Of a stretch of DNA of 64,000 bases, positions 16,815-25,694 are shown one piece after another. Both the position numbers and the translations under genes were made by a program. The first letter of the stretch is position 1. Each line of letters starts with the position of its first letter. The stretch lies in assembly GCF_003342675.1 (NCBI RefSeq), contig NZ_CP031148.1, forward strand, positions 3,038,001 through 3,102,000, in the 5' to 3' direction. The stretch is from Haloplanus rubicundus. GTDB taxonomy: Archaea > Halobacteriota > Halobacteria > Halobacteriales > Haloferacaceae. The notes below the pieces were generated by a model. It was given only the letters and a program-made list of their open reading frames with translations. It was not told where the DNA came from and searched no databases.

Positions 16815-17872
16815 GCGCGGGCGCGGTCGTGGCCCCCGCCATCGCCGTGGACCCGTCGGTGCTGCTCCCGTTGCAGAGCGGGCTGGGCGCCGTCGGCGAC
16901 GCCGTCTTCGGCGTCCTCCTGTGGGTCCTGGAGCAGTGGTACTGGCTGATGGACTGGGTGTACTACGTCACGGGCTTGGAGATGCTGAACCCGCGGTACC
17001 GGTTCATGCACCGGGCGATACTCGTCGGGCTCTGCGTGGGCGTGATGGCGCCACTCATCGGCACCTTCCTGGTCCACCGACAGCTCGCGCTCATCGGCGA
17101 CGCGCTGGCCCACACCGGCTTCGCCGGGGTGGCCGTCGGCCTGTTCCTGAACGCCGTCATCGACCTCGGCGTCTCGCCGTATCTCACCGCCGTCGTCGTG
17201 GCGATGATCGCCGCGCTGTTCATCGAACTCATCTCCGAGGTGACGGACGCCTACAACGACGTGTCGATGGCCATCGTCCTCTCGACGGGGTTCGCGCTGG
17301 GGACGACACTCATCAGCCTCAACGCGGGCGGGCTCGCGGTCGGCGTCAACCAGTTCCTCTTCGGCAACCTCTCGACGGTATCGCCACAGAGCGCGGCCAT
17401 CCTGCTTGTGCTCTTCGCCGTCATCGTGGGGACGGTGGCCGTGACGCGCAACCAGCTCCTGTACGTCACCTTCGACGAGACGGCGGCCGCCGTCTCCGGC
17501 ATCCCCGTCAACTGGTACAACCGGGTGATGGTGATGCTGACGGCGATGGTCGTCGTCGGCGCGATGCAGATCATGGGCGTCATCCTCGTCGCGGCGATGC
17601 TCGTCGTTCCGGTCGCGGGTGCGACGCAGGTGTCCCGGAGCTTCTCCGAGTCGCTCGTCGTCTCGGTCGTGCTCGCGGAACTCGCGGTGTTGCTCGGCAT
17701 CGGCGCCGCCTACTACGGCGGCGTCACGGCCGGCGGGATCATCGTCCTCTTCGCCGTGGCCATCTACGTCTGTGCCGTCGTGCTGGGCAAACTCCAGTCC
17801 GCCCGCGGCGAGCGGGCCACGCCCGAGATGGGGAGCATCGAGGCCGGCGCCGGCGCCGGTGCGGACGACTGA
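16811..17872 (+). CDS. Metal (Mn/Zn) ABC transporter permease
   Basis: A 353-residue ABC-3 family permease (ZnuB/TroC/MntC). After an amphipathic N-terminal extension of about 60 residues there are eight or nine hydrophobic helices, with the family segment LIGDALAHTGFAGVAVG after the second. MQIMGVILVAAMLVVPVAGA is the other recognisable core. It overlaps the ATPase gene by four bases and is the last gene of the operon. The downstream convergent gap contains a duplicated copy of the ilvD end. Confidence 0.94.
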   Translation: MSAGAVVAPAIAVDPSVLLPLQSGLGAVGDAVFGVLLWVLEQWYWLMDWVYYVTGLEMLNPRYRFMHRAILVGLCVGVMAPLIGTFLVHRQLALIGDALAHTGFAGVAVGLFLNAVIDLGVSPYLTAVVVAMIAALFIELISEVTDAYNDVSMAIVLSTGFALGTTLISLNAGGLAVGVNQFLFGNLSTVSPQSAAILLVLFAVIVGTVAVTRNQLLYVTFDETAAAVSGIPVNWYNRVMVMLTAMVVVGAMQIMGVILVAAMLVVPVAGATQVSRSFSESLVVSVVLAELAVLLGIGAAYYGGVTAGGIIVLFAVAIYVCAVVLGKLQSARGERATPEMGSIEAGAGAGADD

Positions 17873-17906
17873 CGGTCGCTACGGACGAACGCTAACGGAA
17901 AACCCA

Positions 17907-17974
17907 CTGCTGGCTCGCTCCGCTCGCCAGCAGTCTTCGACCTACTCCCGCTTCGCGCCCGGATCAGTCACCGC
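17907..17974. repeat. 68-bp direct repeat, copy 1 (stray copy of ilvD end)
   Basis: These 68 bases match positions 18052-18119 with one mismatch. The copy contains a hairpin with 8-bp arms (CTGCTGGC and GCCAGCAG) and a duplicate of the final ten codons and stop of ilvD, here outside any gene. The period is 145 bases. Confidence 0.92.
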
Positions 17975-18051
17975 CCCAGTTCCACCGTTTCCATCCTCGG
18001 GTCGCTCCCTCCCGTCGCGACCACTCGTCGCAAACGCTGGACCGAAACTTC

Positions 18052-18119
18052 CTGCTGGCTCGCTTCGCTCGCCAGCAGTCTTCGACCTACTCCCGCTTCG
18101 CGCCCGGATCAGTCACCGC
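18052..18119. repeat. 68-bp direct repeat, copy 2 (ilvD end plus hairpin)
   Basis: The resident copy: 33 bases belong to the end of ilvD and 35 lie beyond its stop. The 8-bp-arm hairpin just past the stop may act in termination or 3'-end stability of the ilvD message, though no long T run follows it. Confidence 0.9.
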
Positions 18120-19829
18120 GCCGTTGGCCGCGGAGTCGAACAACTGACCGTACTTCGCGAGGACGCCCGACGTGTAGTTCGGTTCGGCCGCGTAGCCCGC
18201 CAGTCGAGACTCGATCTCCTCGTCCGAGAGGTCGACGGAGAGTTCGAGTTCGTCGATGTCGATGGTGATCACGTCGCCGTCTTCGAGCGCGGCGATGGGG
18301 CCGCCGACGAACGCCTCGGGGGCGACGTGGCCGATGGAGAAGCCACGGGTGGCGCCGGAGAACCGGCCGTCGGTAAAGAGCGCAACGTCCTCGGCGTGGC
18401 CCTGTCCGGCGACGGCGGAGGTGACGCCGAGCATCTCGCGCATGCCGGGACCGCCGCGCGGCCCCTCGTTGCGGATGCCGATCACGTCGCCGGATTCGAC
18501 GTGGCCCTCCTGGACGTACTCCATGGCGTTCTCCTCGTCGTCGAAGATGCGGACCGGTCCCTCGTGGTGGAGGTGGTCCTCGCCGGTGATCTTGATGACC
18601 GCGCCCTCGGGGGCGAGGTTGCCGGTGAGGATGCGGATGGCGCCGCGCTCGTGGATCGGGTCGTCGACGGTGTGGAGGAAGTCGACGTCCAGATCGTCGA
18701 TTGCGGGCGGGTCGTAGCGGTCGATGGCCTCGGCCATCGTCTCGCCGGTCACGGTGCGGGCGTCGCCGTGGAGCAGGCCGGCGTCGAGCAGTTCACGCAG
18801 GACGACGGGCACGCCGCCGACCTCGTGGAGGTCGTTCATCACCCGCTCACCGCCGGGCTGGAGGTTGGCGATTTTGGGCGTCCGTTCGCTGATGCGGTTG
18901 AAGTCCTCGATGTCGAGGTCGACGCCGGCCTCGGCCGCCATCGCCAGCAGGTGGAGGACGGCGTTGGTCGAGCCACCGACCGCCACCTGCAGGGCGATGG
19001 CGTTCTCGAAGGATTCGACGGAGAGGAAATCGGAGGGTTTGCGCTGCTGGTCCACCACGTCGAGGACGAGTTCGCCGGTCTCGTGGGCCACGTCGTAGCG
19101 CCCCTCGTCCTCCGCGGGCGGGGAGGCCGAGCCGAGCGGCGCGAAGCCGATGGCCTCGCTGATCGAGGCCATGGTGTTGGCGGTGAACATGCCGCCACAC
19201 GAGCCGGCGCCGGGGCAGGCGTTCCGTTCGAGCGTGTCGAGTTCGTCGTCGGACATGTCGCCGGAGGCGACGGCACCGACGCCCTCGAAGACGTTCTGGA
19301 TGGTGACCTCGCGGCCGCCGTGTTCGCCGGGCATGATCGAGCCGCCGTAGAGGAAGACGGAGGGCAGGTCGGTCCGGATGGCCGCCATCATCATGCCGGG
19401 CATGTTCTTGTCACAGCCGCCGACGGTGACGAGAGCGTCCATGCGCTCGCCGAAGGCGACGAGTTCCACGGAGTCGGCGATGACCTCGCGGGAGATCAGC
19501 GAGGACTTCATCCCCTCGGTCCCCATCGAGATGGCGTCGGAGATGGTGATGGTGCCGAACTCGATGGGCATGCCGCCCGCGTCGTCGATGCCATCGAGGG
19601 CCGACTCCGCCACGTCGTCGAGGTGGACGTTACACGGCGTGATGTCCGCGGCGGGGTTGGCGACGCCGACCATCGGTGATTCGAGGTCCTCGTCGTCGAA
19701 CCCCATCGCGCGGAACATGGATCGGTGGGGGGCGCGGTCACGCCCCGCGGTCACCTCGTTGCTCCGGAGTTCCGGGTCCTTGCTCCCGGCGTACGGCTCC
19801 TCGTTGTCGGGCTCTTGCTGTTGGCTCAT
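18087..19829 (-). CDS. ilvD: Dihydroxy-acid dehydratase
   Basis: A 580-residue iron-sulfur dehydratase that converts 2,3-dihydroxy-3-methylbutanoate (or the pentanoate) to the 2-oxo acid in valine/isoleucine synthesis. The cluster cysteines are visible at Cys66 (ITPCNVH), Cys139 (GGCDKNMPG) and Cys211 in [16 protein letters not shown]. Length and motif order match the family along the whole chain. It has its own upstream region and no branched-chain pathway neighbours here. The last ten codons are duplicated downstream. Confidence 0.97.
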   Translation of the reverse strand: MSQQQEPDNEEPYAGSKDPELRSNEVTAGRDRAPHRSMFRAMGFDDEDLESPMVGVANPAADITPCNVHLDDVAESALDGIDDAGGMPIEFGTITISDAISMGTEGMKSSLISREVIADSVELVAFGERMDALVTVGGCDKNMPGMMMAAIRTDLPSVFLYGGSIMPGEHGGREVTIQNVFEGVGAVASGDMSDDELDTLERNACPGAGSCGGMFTANTMASISEAIGFAPLGSASPPAEDEGRYDVAHETGELVLDVVDQQRKPSDFLSVESFENAIALQVAVGGSTNAVLHLLAMAAEAGVDLDIEDFNRISERTPKIANLQPGGERVMNDLHEVGGVPVVLRELLDAGLLHGDARTVTGETMAEAIDRYDPPAIDDLDVDFLHTVDDPIHERGAIRILTGNLAPEGAVIKITGEDHLHHEGPVRIFDDEENAMEYVQEGHVESGDVIGIRNEGPRGGPGMREMLGVTSAVAGQGHAEDVALFTDGRFSGATRGFSIGHVAPEAFVGGPIAALEDGDVITIDIDELELSVDLSDEEIESRLAGYAAEPNYTSGVLAKYGQLFDSAANGAVTDPGAKRE

Positions 19830-19878
19830 GTGCCACCCCTACTCACTCGGGTGATTAAAACCCTGCCGACCGGCGGGC

Positions 19879-20430
19879 TCACTCCTCCCGCGTCGCCAGC
19901 CCCGACAGGTGCCCGGCCTCGGGGACGATTACCTCTTCGGCGCCGAGCCGGGCGGCGTTCTCGCTCCCCGGCAGACAGAAGACGGGCGTCCCCTCGACGA
20001 TTCCCGCGACGGCCCGCGTGCCCACGATACGCGTCCCGATTTCGTCGTACGAGAGCCGGCGGAACAGTTCGCCGAAGCCGGGCAGCGTCTTCTCGAACAG
20101 CGGGTCGGCCGCCTCGACGGTCACGTCGTCCGGCGTCACGCCCGTGCCCCCGGTGCTCACGACGGCGTCGACGTCACCCCGCCGCGCGACGTTCCGGAGC
20201 GTCGCCTGCACGCGGTCGTAGTCGTCGGGGACGAGTTCCCGCGTCGCTACCTCGTGGCCTGCGGCCTCGAACGCCGCCGCGATGGCGTCGCCGGCGGGGT
20301 CGTCGTCGAGCGTGCGCGAGGACGACACGGTGACGATGCCGGCGCCGAGGGTCTCGACGTCGTGGTGGTGATGGTGGTCGTCGTGTTCGTGGTCGTCGTG
20401 TTCGTGGTCGTCGTGTTCGTGGTCGCTCAT
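19879..20430 (-). CDS. moaB: MoaB/Mog-type molybdenum cofactor protein with His-rich leader
   Basis: A 183-residue MoaB/MogA-fold protein, which adenylylates molybdopterin or is associated with molybdenum cofactor assembly. The core [30 protein letters not shown] and [11 protein letters not shown] segments are typical. The first 23 residues are unusual: HEHDD repeated three times and then a run of five histidines, encoded by a 15-bp tandem repeat (20377-20421). Such leaders bind Ni, Zn or Cu in other metallochaperones; here that is inference. No other Moco gene is nearby. The start at 20430 is the only one that includes the leader. Confidence 0.88.
   Translation of the reverse strand: MSDHEHDDHEHDDHEHDDHHHHHDVETLGAGIVTVSSSRTLDDDPAGDAIAAAFEAAGHEVATRELVPDDYDRVQATLRNVARRGDVDAVVSTGGTGVTPDDVTVEAADPLFEKTLPGFGELFRRLSYDEIGTRIVGTRAVAGIVEGTPVFCLPGSENAARLGAEEVIVPEAGHLSGLATREE
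20377..20421 (-). repeat. Three 15-bp tandem repeats encoding HEHDD units
   Basis: Three identical 15-bp units inside the moaB reading frame encode HEHDD three times. In-frame expansion or contraction by slippage would lengthen or shorten the acidic histidine leader without disturbing the enzyme core. Confidence 0.88.
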
Positions 20431-20521
20431 GCCCCGCGATTCGGTCGCCGCCCACTAAACAGCCCCGCGTTCCGCCCCAAAACGAGAAAACCCTATGACA
20501 GATCGACCCGTACCCGCGGGT

Positions 20522-20680
20522 ATGGTCGACGGATCCACCACCGCGAGTCGCGTCGTCTGTCTGAACTGTGGGTTCGAGACGCCGGCGGGAAGCGACGCGT
20601 GGGCGACGGCCGACCACCCGTCGCTCGGCGCTCTCACCCAGTGTCCCGAATGCGGGAGCACGAACACGACGAGTCGATAG
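20522..20680 (+). CDS. Small CPxCG-type zinc-finger protein
   Basis: A 52-residue protein with two Cys pairs, CLNCGF near residue 14 and CPECGS near residue 43, the rubredoxin-like zinc-finger layout abundant in haloarchaea. Binding of zinc and a regulatory role are inferences. An in-frame ATG at 20495 would add nine residues. I prefer 20522 because the upstream ACGAGAAAACC stretch then lies about 35 bases before the start. Confidence 0.7.
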   Translation: MVDGSTTASRVVCLNCGFETPAGSDAWATADHPSLGALTQCPECGSTNTTSR

Positions 20681-20755
20681 ACCGACTCGCTCGGTGCACG
20701 CGACCGCTCCGGGTCGAACCACAGCGTTTTGTCGATGCCGGTGGTTCTCCGTGGT

Positions 20756-21796
20756 ATGAAAGCGGTTCAGTTCGTGGAACACGGGGGGCCGGCAGTCATC
20801 GAGTACGCCGACGCGCCGGCGCCGACGGTGGGTCGGGACGAGGTACGCGTCGACGTGAAGGCGGCGGCGCTCAACCATCTCGACGTCTGGACGCGTCGGG
20901 GGTTGCCCGGCATCGACCTCGACTTGCCACACACGCCGGGCAGCGACGCGGCGGGCGTCGTCCGCGAGGTGGGCGCGGACGTGACCCGGTTCGAGCCGGG
21001 CGATCACGTCGCCGTCACCGCCGGCGTCTCGTGTGGCGACTGCGAGTTCTGTCGCCACGGCGAGCCCTCGATGTGCGTCTCCTATCACATCCTCGGCGAA
21101 CACGTCCCCGGCGTCCACGCCGAAGAGGTGGCGGTGCCCGAGGCCAACCTCGTCCCCGTTCCGGACGACGTGGACTGGACGGTCGCGGGGTCGGCGTCGC
21201 TCGTCTTCGGCACCGCGTGGCGGATGCTCGTCGACCGCGCCGACCTCGGCCCGGAGGAGTCGGTGCTCGTCCTCGGCGCCTCGGGCGGGGTCGGCCACGC
21301 CGCCGTCCAGATCGCCGACCACCTCGGCGCGGCGGTGTTCGCCACCGCGAGCACGGACGCGAAACTCGACCACGCCGTCGACTGCGGCGCGGATCACGCC
21401 ATCGACTACACCGCCGTCGACTTCGCCGGCGAGGTGCGGGACCTGACCGACGGCCGCGGGGTCGACGTGGTGGTCGACCACGTCGGCGCGGAGACGTGGG
21501 GCGACTCCCTGAAGAGCCTCGCGAAGGGCGGCCGCCTCGTCACCTGCGGCGCCACCACGGGGCCGAACCCGGAGACGGACGTCAATCGCATCTTCTGGAA
21601 CCAACTGGAGGTAATCGGCTCGACGATGGCGACGCCCGGCCAGTTCGACGACGTGCTCGACCTGGTGTGGGACGGCACCTTCGAGCCACGAATCCGGGAG
21701 ACGCTGCCGATGAGCGAGACGGCCCGCGCACACGAACTGCTGGAGAACCGCGAGGGGTTCGGAAAGGTCGTCGTCGTGCCCGACAGTGAGCGGTGA
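20756..21796 (+). CDS. Zinc-type alcohol dehydrogenase / quinone reductase (MDR family)
   Basis: A 346-residue medium-chain dehydrogenase/reductase. The GroES-like half shows GSDAAGVV and a structural zinc lobe with cysteines in SCGDCEFCRHGEPSMC. The Rossmann half shows VLVLGASGGVGHAAVQIA for NAD(P)H. The substrate cannot be read from sequence. A TATA-like GTTTTGTC lies about 30 bases before the ATG. The last 11 bases overlap the following membrane-protein gene, so the two are probably co-transcribed. Confidence 0.9.
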   Translation: MKAVQFVEHGGPAVIEYADAPAPTVGRDEVRVDVKAAALNHLDVWTRRGLPGIDLDLPHTPGSDAAGVVREVGADVTRFEPGDHVAVTAGVSCGDCEFCRHGEPSMCVSYHILGEHVPGVHAEEVAVPEANLVPVPDDVDWTVAGSASLVFGTAWRMLVDRADLGPEESVLVLGASGGVGHAAVQIADHLGAAVFATASTDAKLDHAVDCGADHAIDYTAVDFAGEVRDLTDGRGVDVVVDHVGAETWGDSLKSLAKGGRLVTCGATTGPNPETDVNRIFWNQLEVIGSTMATPGQFDDVLDLVWDGTFEPRIRETLPMSETARAHELLENREGFGKVVVVPDSER

Positions 21797-22088
21797 CGAC
21801 GCGGCCGACGGTGACGGACCGACGGTGACGGTCACCACCGGCGAGGTCCCGACCGACGCCGAGGCGGAGGCCGAACTCCCCGAGGAGGGACTCGGCCGCT
21901 CCGGCTGGGTGCTGGTCGCCGCCGTCGTCGTCGCCGTCCTCGTGATCCCCGGGATGGTCTACCTCTGGCCCGCCGGCGGCCGCGTCTTCGGCGCCACCTA
22001 CCGCACGGCGATGCTCGTCCTCCCGATGATCCCCGCCTTGATCCTCGGCCTGATCGCCGTCTGGTCGATGCGCGACCGGCGCCGGTGA
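21786..22088 (+). CDS. Small two-helix membrane protein
   Basis: A 100-residue protein starting at GTG within the end of the dehydrogenase gene. An acidic N-terminus of about 37 residues precedes two hydrophobic helices (WVLVAAVVVAVLVIPGMVYL and AMLVLPMIPALILGLIAVW) and ends RDRRR. I do not recognise a named function. Its coupling to the dehydrogenase suggests a membrane-related partner, but that is only context. Confidence 0.75.
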   Translation: MSGDDAADGDGPTVTVTTGEVPTDAEAEAELPEEGLGRSGWVLVAAVVVAVLVIPGMVYLWPAGGRVFGATYRTAMLVLPMIPALILGLIAVWSMRDRRR

Positions 22089-22189
22089 CTGCGGACCGTT
22101 AGACGCCCCCTGACGGTTGCATTGCGGTTCGATATAAACGCTGCCGACAAGACTTATACCGTGTGGTGTGGTACCATCTACCGAACCGC

Positions 22190-22540
22190 ATGTTCGAAGA
22201 GTTCTCCGCGGGCTACTACCTCGGGCGACTGTACGTCGAACCCCACGACGGCGGCCACGCCGTCATCCACCGCACGGACCACGAGCGGATGAACCGGCGG
22301 CTCTACGCCTCCGGCGAGGGCGTCGAGCGCCTCGACGCACCGCTCGTGATGAAACTCGACGGGCGTCACTTCCCCGTCCTCGGCGAGGAGGGCGTCCCCT
22401 CGGGGACGCTGGGGCTCCCCCCGGACGTTGCCGAGTCCGATCTTCCGGACCGGCGCGAGGTGTTTCTCGCCAAACCCGACCGCGCCGCGGAACTCCTCCG
22501 CTACGCAGGCTACGGCGACGGGCGGAGCGAGGCCGTGTAA
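22190..22540 (+). CDS. DUF5802-type haloarchaeal protein
   Basis: A 116-residue soluble protein beginning MFEEFSAGYYLGRLYVEP, the conserved opening I associate with the haloarchaea-specific DUF5802 family. No enzymatic motif is visible and its function is unknown. A clear TATA box (ACTTATAC, near 22149-22156) about 35-40 bases before the ATG supports this start over the GTG at 22163. Confidence 0.8.
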   Translation: MFEEFSAGYYLGRLYVEPHDGGHAVIHRTDHERMNRRLYASGEGVERLDAPLVMKLDGRHFPVLGEEGVPSGTLGLPPDVAESDLPDRREVFLAKPDRAAELLRYAGYGDGRSEAV

Positions 22541-22588
22541 ACGAACCATCCCGACAGCTTATCGGACCCCCCGCCGTAGCGGTCGCTC

Positions 22589-23806
22589 ATGACCGCACGT
22601 AAGCGACAGGGACCGCTCGACGGCCTCCGGGTCGTCGACTGCTCGGGCATGATCGCCGGCGGCTTCGCCACGACCCAGTTGGCCGACTTCGGCGCCGACG
22701 TGATCAAGGTCGAACACCCCGAGGGCACCGACCCGCTCCGCGAGTGGCCGCCCTACGACGAGGGCGTCTCGCTCTGGTGGAAGTCCATCGCCCGCAACAA
22801 GCGCTGCGTGACGCTCGATCTGAGCACGGCGGCGGGGAGCGCCCTCCTCCTCGATCTGATCGACGACGCGGACGTCCTCGTCGAGAACTTCCGGCCGGGG
22901 ACGATGGAGAAGTGGGGGCTCGGCCCCGACCGGTTGCACGAGGAGAACCCGGGCCTGATCGTCGTCCGGCAGTCGGGCTACGGACAGACCGGCCCCCGCT
23001 CCGACAAGCCGGGGTTCGGCACCGTCGCCGAGGGCATCTCGAACTGGGCGCACGTCAACGGCTTCCCGGACAGCAAGCCCCTGCTGCCACCCATCAGCCT
23101 CGGCGACCTCACCGCTGCGAACTTCGCGGTGCAGGGTATCATGTTCGCCCTCTTCGAGCGGGACGTCGGCCGCGGAGGCGGCAGCGGCGAGGGACAGGTG
23201 ATCGATATGAGCCTCTACGAACCCCTCTTCCGACTCTTCGTCTCCGAAGTCGAGGCGTACGACCGCCTCGGCGAGGTCCGCGAGCGGATCGGCAACCACC
23301 ACGAGAGCGCGGCACCGCGGAACGTCTACGAAACCGAGGACGGCTACATGACGCTCTCGGCGTCGGCCCAGTCCATCTTCGAGAACGTCGCCGAGGCCAT
23401 CGACCGCCCGGACATCGTCGACGACCCCCGCTTCGCCACCAACGAGGCGCGCGTCGACCACGCGGACGAACTCGACGAGATCATCGAGGCGTGGACCCGC
23501 GAGCGCTCGACCGACGAGGCCATCGCGGCGATGGAGGCCGCCGACGCCATCGTCGGTCCCGTCTACGACATGGCCGACATCTTCGAGGACGAGCAGTACG
23601 CGGCCCGCAACGACATCGTGGCGATGGACGACGAAGACCTCGGCAGTCTGCGGACGGCGGCGCCGGTGCCGCGACTCACGCGCACGCCGGGGACCGTCGA
23701 CCACGCCGGCCCCGGTCACGGCCAGCACAACGACGAGGTGTTCCGCTCGGAACTCGGCCTCGACGAGACGGAGTACGACCGACTCCGCGAGGAGGGCGTG
23801 ATCTGA
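22589..23806 (+). CDS. CaiB/BaiF (family III) CoA-transferase
   Basis: A 405-residue family III CoA transferase, which moves CoA between carboxylic acids. Landmarks are GLRVVDCSGMIAGGFATTQLADFGADVIKVEHP at the N-terminus, the NKRCVTLDL strand, the catalytic-Asp region DVLVENFRPG and SGYGQTGP. The natural acids are not identifiable by eye; succinate, mesaconate or carnitine-type substrates occur in the family. A TATA-like CTTATCG lies 27-30 bases upstream, implying a leaderless message. The next gene starts within its stop codon. Confidence 0.93.
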   Translation: MTARKRQGPLDGLRVVDCSGMIAGGFATTQLADFGADVIKVEHPEGTDPLREWPPYDEGVSLWWKSIARNKRCVTLDLSTAAGSALLLDLIDDADVLVENFRPGTMEKWGLGPDRLHEENPGLIVVRQSGYGQTGPRSDKPGFGTVAEGISNWAHVNGFPDSKPLLPPISLGDLTAANFAVQGIMFALFERDVGRGGGSGEGQVIDMSLYEPLFRLFVSEVEAYDRLGEVRERIGNHHESAAPRNVYETEDGYMTLSASAQSIFENVAEAIDRPDIVDDPRFATNEARVDHADELDEIIEAWTRERSTDEAIAAMEAADAIVGPVYDMADIFEDEQYAARNDIVAMDDEDLGSLRTAAPVPRLTRTPGTVDHAGPGHGQHNDEVFRSELGLDETEYDRLREEGVI

Positions 23807-24912
23807 TGACCGTATCGCTCCGCGACGTGACGATCCGGGAGGGCGCACAGATGCCCGGCCGGGAGTACGGCGTCGAAGACCGGTTGGCGGCCGCACGGGC
23901 GCTCGACCGCCTCGGCCTCGACGCGATTCAGTCGGGCTTTCCCGCCGTCGGCGAGACGGACCGCGAGGCGATCCGACGGCTCGCAGGCGACGGCGACGTG
24001 GACGCCGACGTGGTCGGCATCGCCCGCGCGACGACCGGGGACGTCGAGGCCGCCCTCGACGCCGAGGCGGACGTGATCGAGGTGTTCGTCCCCACCTCCG
24101 AGCGGCAGCTCGACCACGTCCTCGGGAAATCGCGGGACGAGGCGATGGCGATGGCGGCCGGGACGCTGGACCGCGCCCGCGACGGCGGCGCGGCGGTCCA
24201 CCTCACCCTCGTCGACGGGTTCCGAACCGATCCGGCCCACCTCGCGGCCGTCTACGAGCGCTTCCCGTCGGTGCCGACGATCACCGTCGCGGACACGGTG
24301 GGGGCGCGGACGCCCGACAGCGTGCGAGAGATGGTGACCGACCTCGTCGACCGGGGCGTCGACGGCGACCGACTGGGCGTCCACTTCCACGACGACATGG
24401 GCGTCGCCGTCGCGAACACGCTGGCCGCGGTGGACGCGGGGGCGACGGCGGCGGACGTGAGCGTCGCCTCGCTCGGCGAGCGCGCGGGCAACGCGGCGCT
24501 GGAGCGGGTGGTCGTCGCGGACGGGGTCGACGGACCCGGCGGCTGCGCGGCGGCCGTCGACCGCACCGAACTCGTCCCCGCCTGCGAAGCGGCGCTCGAC
24601 GCCCTCGACGAGTCGGTCGACCCGCGGACGCCGGTGCTGGGCGCGGACGTGACGACCCACGAGTCGGGCATCCACACCGCGGCGATGCTCCGCGATCCGG
24701 GGACGTTCGAGCCGTTCGACCCCGCCACGTTCGGCGGGGAGCGCCGCCTCGTCTTCGGCGCCGGGAGCGGCCGCGGGAGCGCCCGTGCCCTGCTGGAGCG
24801 GGCGGGCGTCGAGCCGACCGACGACCGGGTGGCGCGGCTGCTCGACCTGCTGGCCGAGCGGGGACCGATGGGCGAGCGCGAGGCGGCGGCGCTGGTCGAC
24901 GCGGAGTTCTAG
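23806..24912 (+). CDS. LeuA-like DRE-TIM metallolyase (acyltransferase family)
   Basis: A 368-residue protein of the isopropylmalate/homocitrate/citramalate synthase family. Catalytic-site features are DVTIREGAQMPG (a variant of the usual TLRDGEQ), HFHDDMGVAVANTLAA with metal-binding histidines, and SLGERAGNAALE. The C-terminal LeuA allosteric dimer domain is absent, so it resembles catalytic-only relatives. The overlap ATGA with the CoA-transferase gene implies coupled expression, and therefore a shared CoA-thioester pathway rather than leucine synthesis. The product acid remains unknown. Confidence 0.85.
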   Translation: MTVSLRDVTIREGAQMPGREYGVEDRLAAARALDRLGLDAIQSGFPAVGETDREAIRRLAGDGDVDADVVGIARATTGDVEAALDAEADVIEVFVPTSERQLDHVLGKSRDEAMAMAAGTLDRARDGGAAVHLTLVDGFRTDPAHLAAVYERFPSVPTITVADTVGARTPDSVREMVTDLVDRGVDGDRLGVHFHDDMGVAVANTLAAVDAGATAADVSVASLGERAGNAALERVVVADGVDGPGGCAAAVDRTELVPACEAALDALDESVDPRTPVLGADVTTHESGIHTAAMLRDPGTFEPFDPATFGGERRLVFGAGSGRGSARALLERAGVEPTDDRVARLLDLLAERGPMGEREAAALVDAEF

Positions 24913-24934
24913 TAGGGGGTATCGTAACTGTCCA

Positions 24935-24968
24935 GAGATTCTCGCAGGGCCGTCACGGCGAGAATCTC
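24935..24968. terminator. 11-bp-stem hairpin after the LeuA-like gene
   Basis: GAGATTCTCGC (24935-24945) pairs perfectly with GCGAGAATCTC (24958-24968) over a 12-base loop. It sits 23 bases past the stop codon of the LeuA-like gene. It may mark the 3' end of that transcript; archaeal terminators do not require hairpins, so the role is uncertain. Confidence 0.6.
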
Positions 24969-24974
24969 CGATGT

Positions 24975-24986
24975 TCCCTATAGGGA
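24975..24986. promoter_or_regulatory. 12-bp perfect palindrome TCCCTATAGGGA
   Basis: A perfect palindrome with an A/T core between the hairpin and the aIF-2 beta gene. It may be an operator or an alternative TATA element. The usual TATA position for the gene at 25040 is the GATTTACG stretch near 25011. Confidence 0.4.
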
Positions 24987-25039
24987 CGTGTCATCGCGAC
25001 TCACGGAATCGATTTACGACGTGAGACCATCCAGACAGT

Positions 25040-25651
25040 ATGAACTACGATTCTGCGCTCGACCGTGCCTACGACACGCTGCCCGAGCGAACCCGTGAGG
25101 CGGGCGACCGCCTGCAGGTCCCCGACCCGGCGGGCGAGACCGACGGCGCGTTCACGCGCTTGACGAACCTCGGCGACATCGCGGAGGCGCTGGGGCGCAA
25201 GCCCGAACACCTCCACCGCTCGATCCAGCGCGAACTCGGGACGAACGGCCAGTTCGACGGCGACCGGGCGCGCTACAACGGCTCCTTTACCGCGAGCGAC
25301 TTCGACGCCGCCATCGACGCCTACGTCACCGAGTACGTCACCTGTTCGGAGTGTGGGCTACCGGACACCAACCTCGTGCGCGAGGACGGCGTCGACATGC
25401 TCCGCTGTACGGCGTGTGGGGCGTTCCGACCCGTCGAGAAGCGGCCGAAACAGACCTCGTCCGCGAGTACGCCCACGCTGGAGGAGGGCAAGACCTACCA
25501 GCTACAGGTCACGGGCACTGGCCGCAAGGGCGACGGCGTCGCCGAGCGCGGCAAGTACACAATCTTCGTCCCCGGCGCACAGGAGGGACAGACCGTCGAG
25601 GCGAAAATCGACAACATCAGCGGAACGCTCGCGTTCGCGAGCCTGGCGTAG
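25040..25651 (+). CDS. Translation initiation factor aIF-2 beta with TRAM domain
   Basis: A 203-residue protein. Residues 1-135 are aIF-2 beta, with the conserved RLTNLGDIAEALGRKPEHLHRSIQRELGTNG core and a C-terminal zinc ribbon with pairs CSEC and CTAC. Residues about 145-203 form a TRAM RNA-binding domain (GKTYQLQVTGTGRKGDGVAERGKYTIFVPGA). This fusion is characteristic of haloarchaea. The protein would join the aIF-2 heterotrimer delivering initiator tRNA. The start is supported by a TATA-like GATTTACG about 28 bases upstream. Confidence 0.93.
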   Translation: MNYDSALDRAYDTLPERTREAGDRLQVPDPAGETDGAFTRLTNLGDIAEALGRKPEHLHRSIQRELGTNGQFDGDRARYNGSFTASDFDAAIDAYVTEYVTCSECGLPDTNLVREDGVDMLRCTACGAFRPVEKRPKQTSSASTPTLEEGKTYQLQVTGTGRKGDGVAERGKYTIFVPGAQEGQTVEAKIDNISGTLAFASLA

Positions 25652-25694
25652 ACGAAACCGAAACCGATAGCCGACCGGCGGTCGTCGTCGGCCC

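Noticed and set aside
17619-19679. Plus-strand frame spanning the Mn/Zn permease end and ilvD
   Set aside because: It runs antisense through ilvD, whose iron-sulfur motifs are unambiguous.
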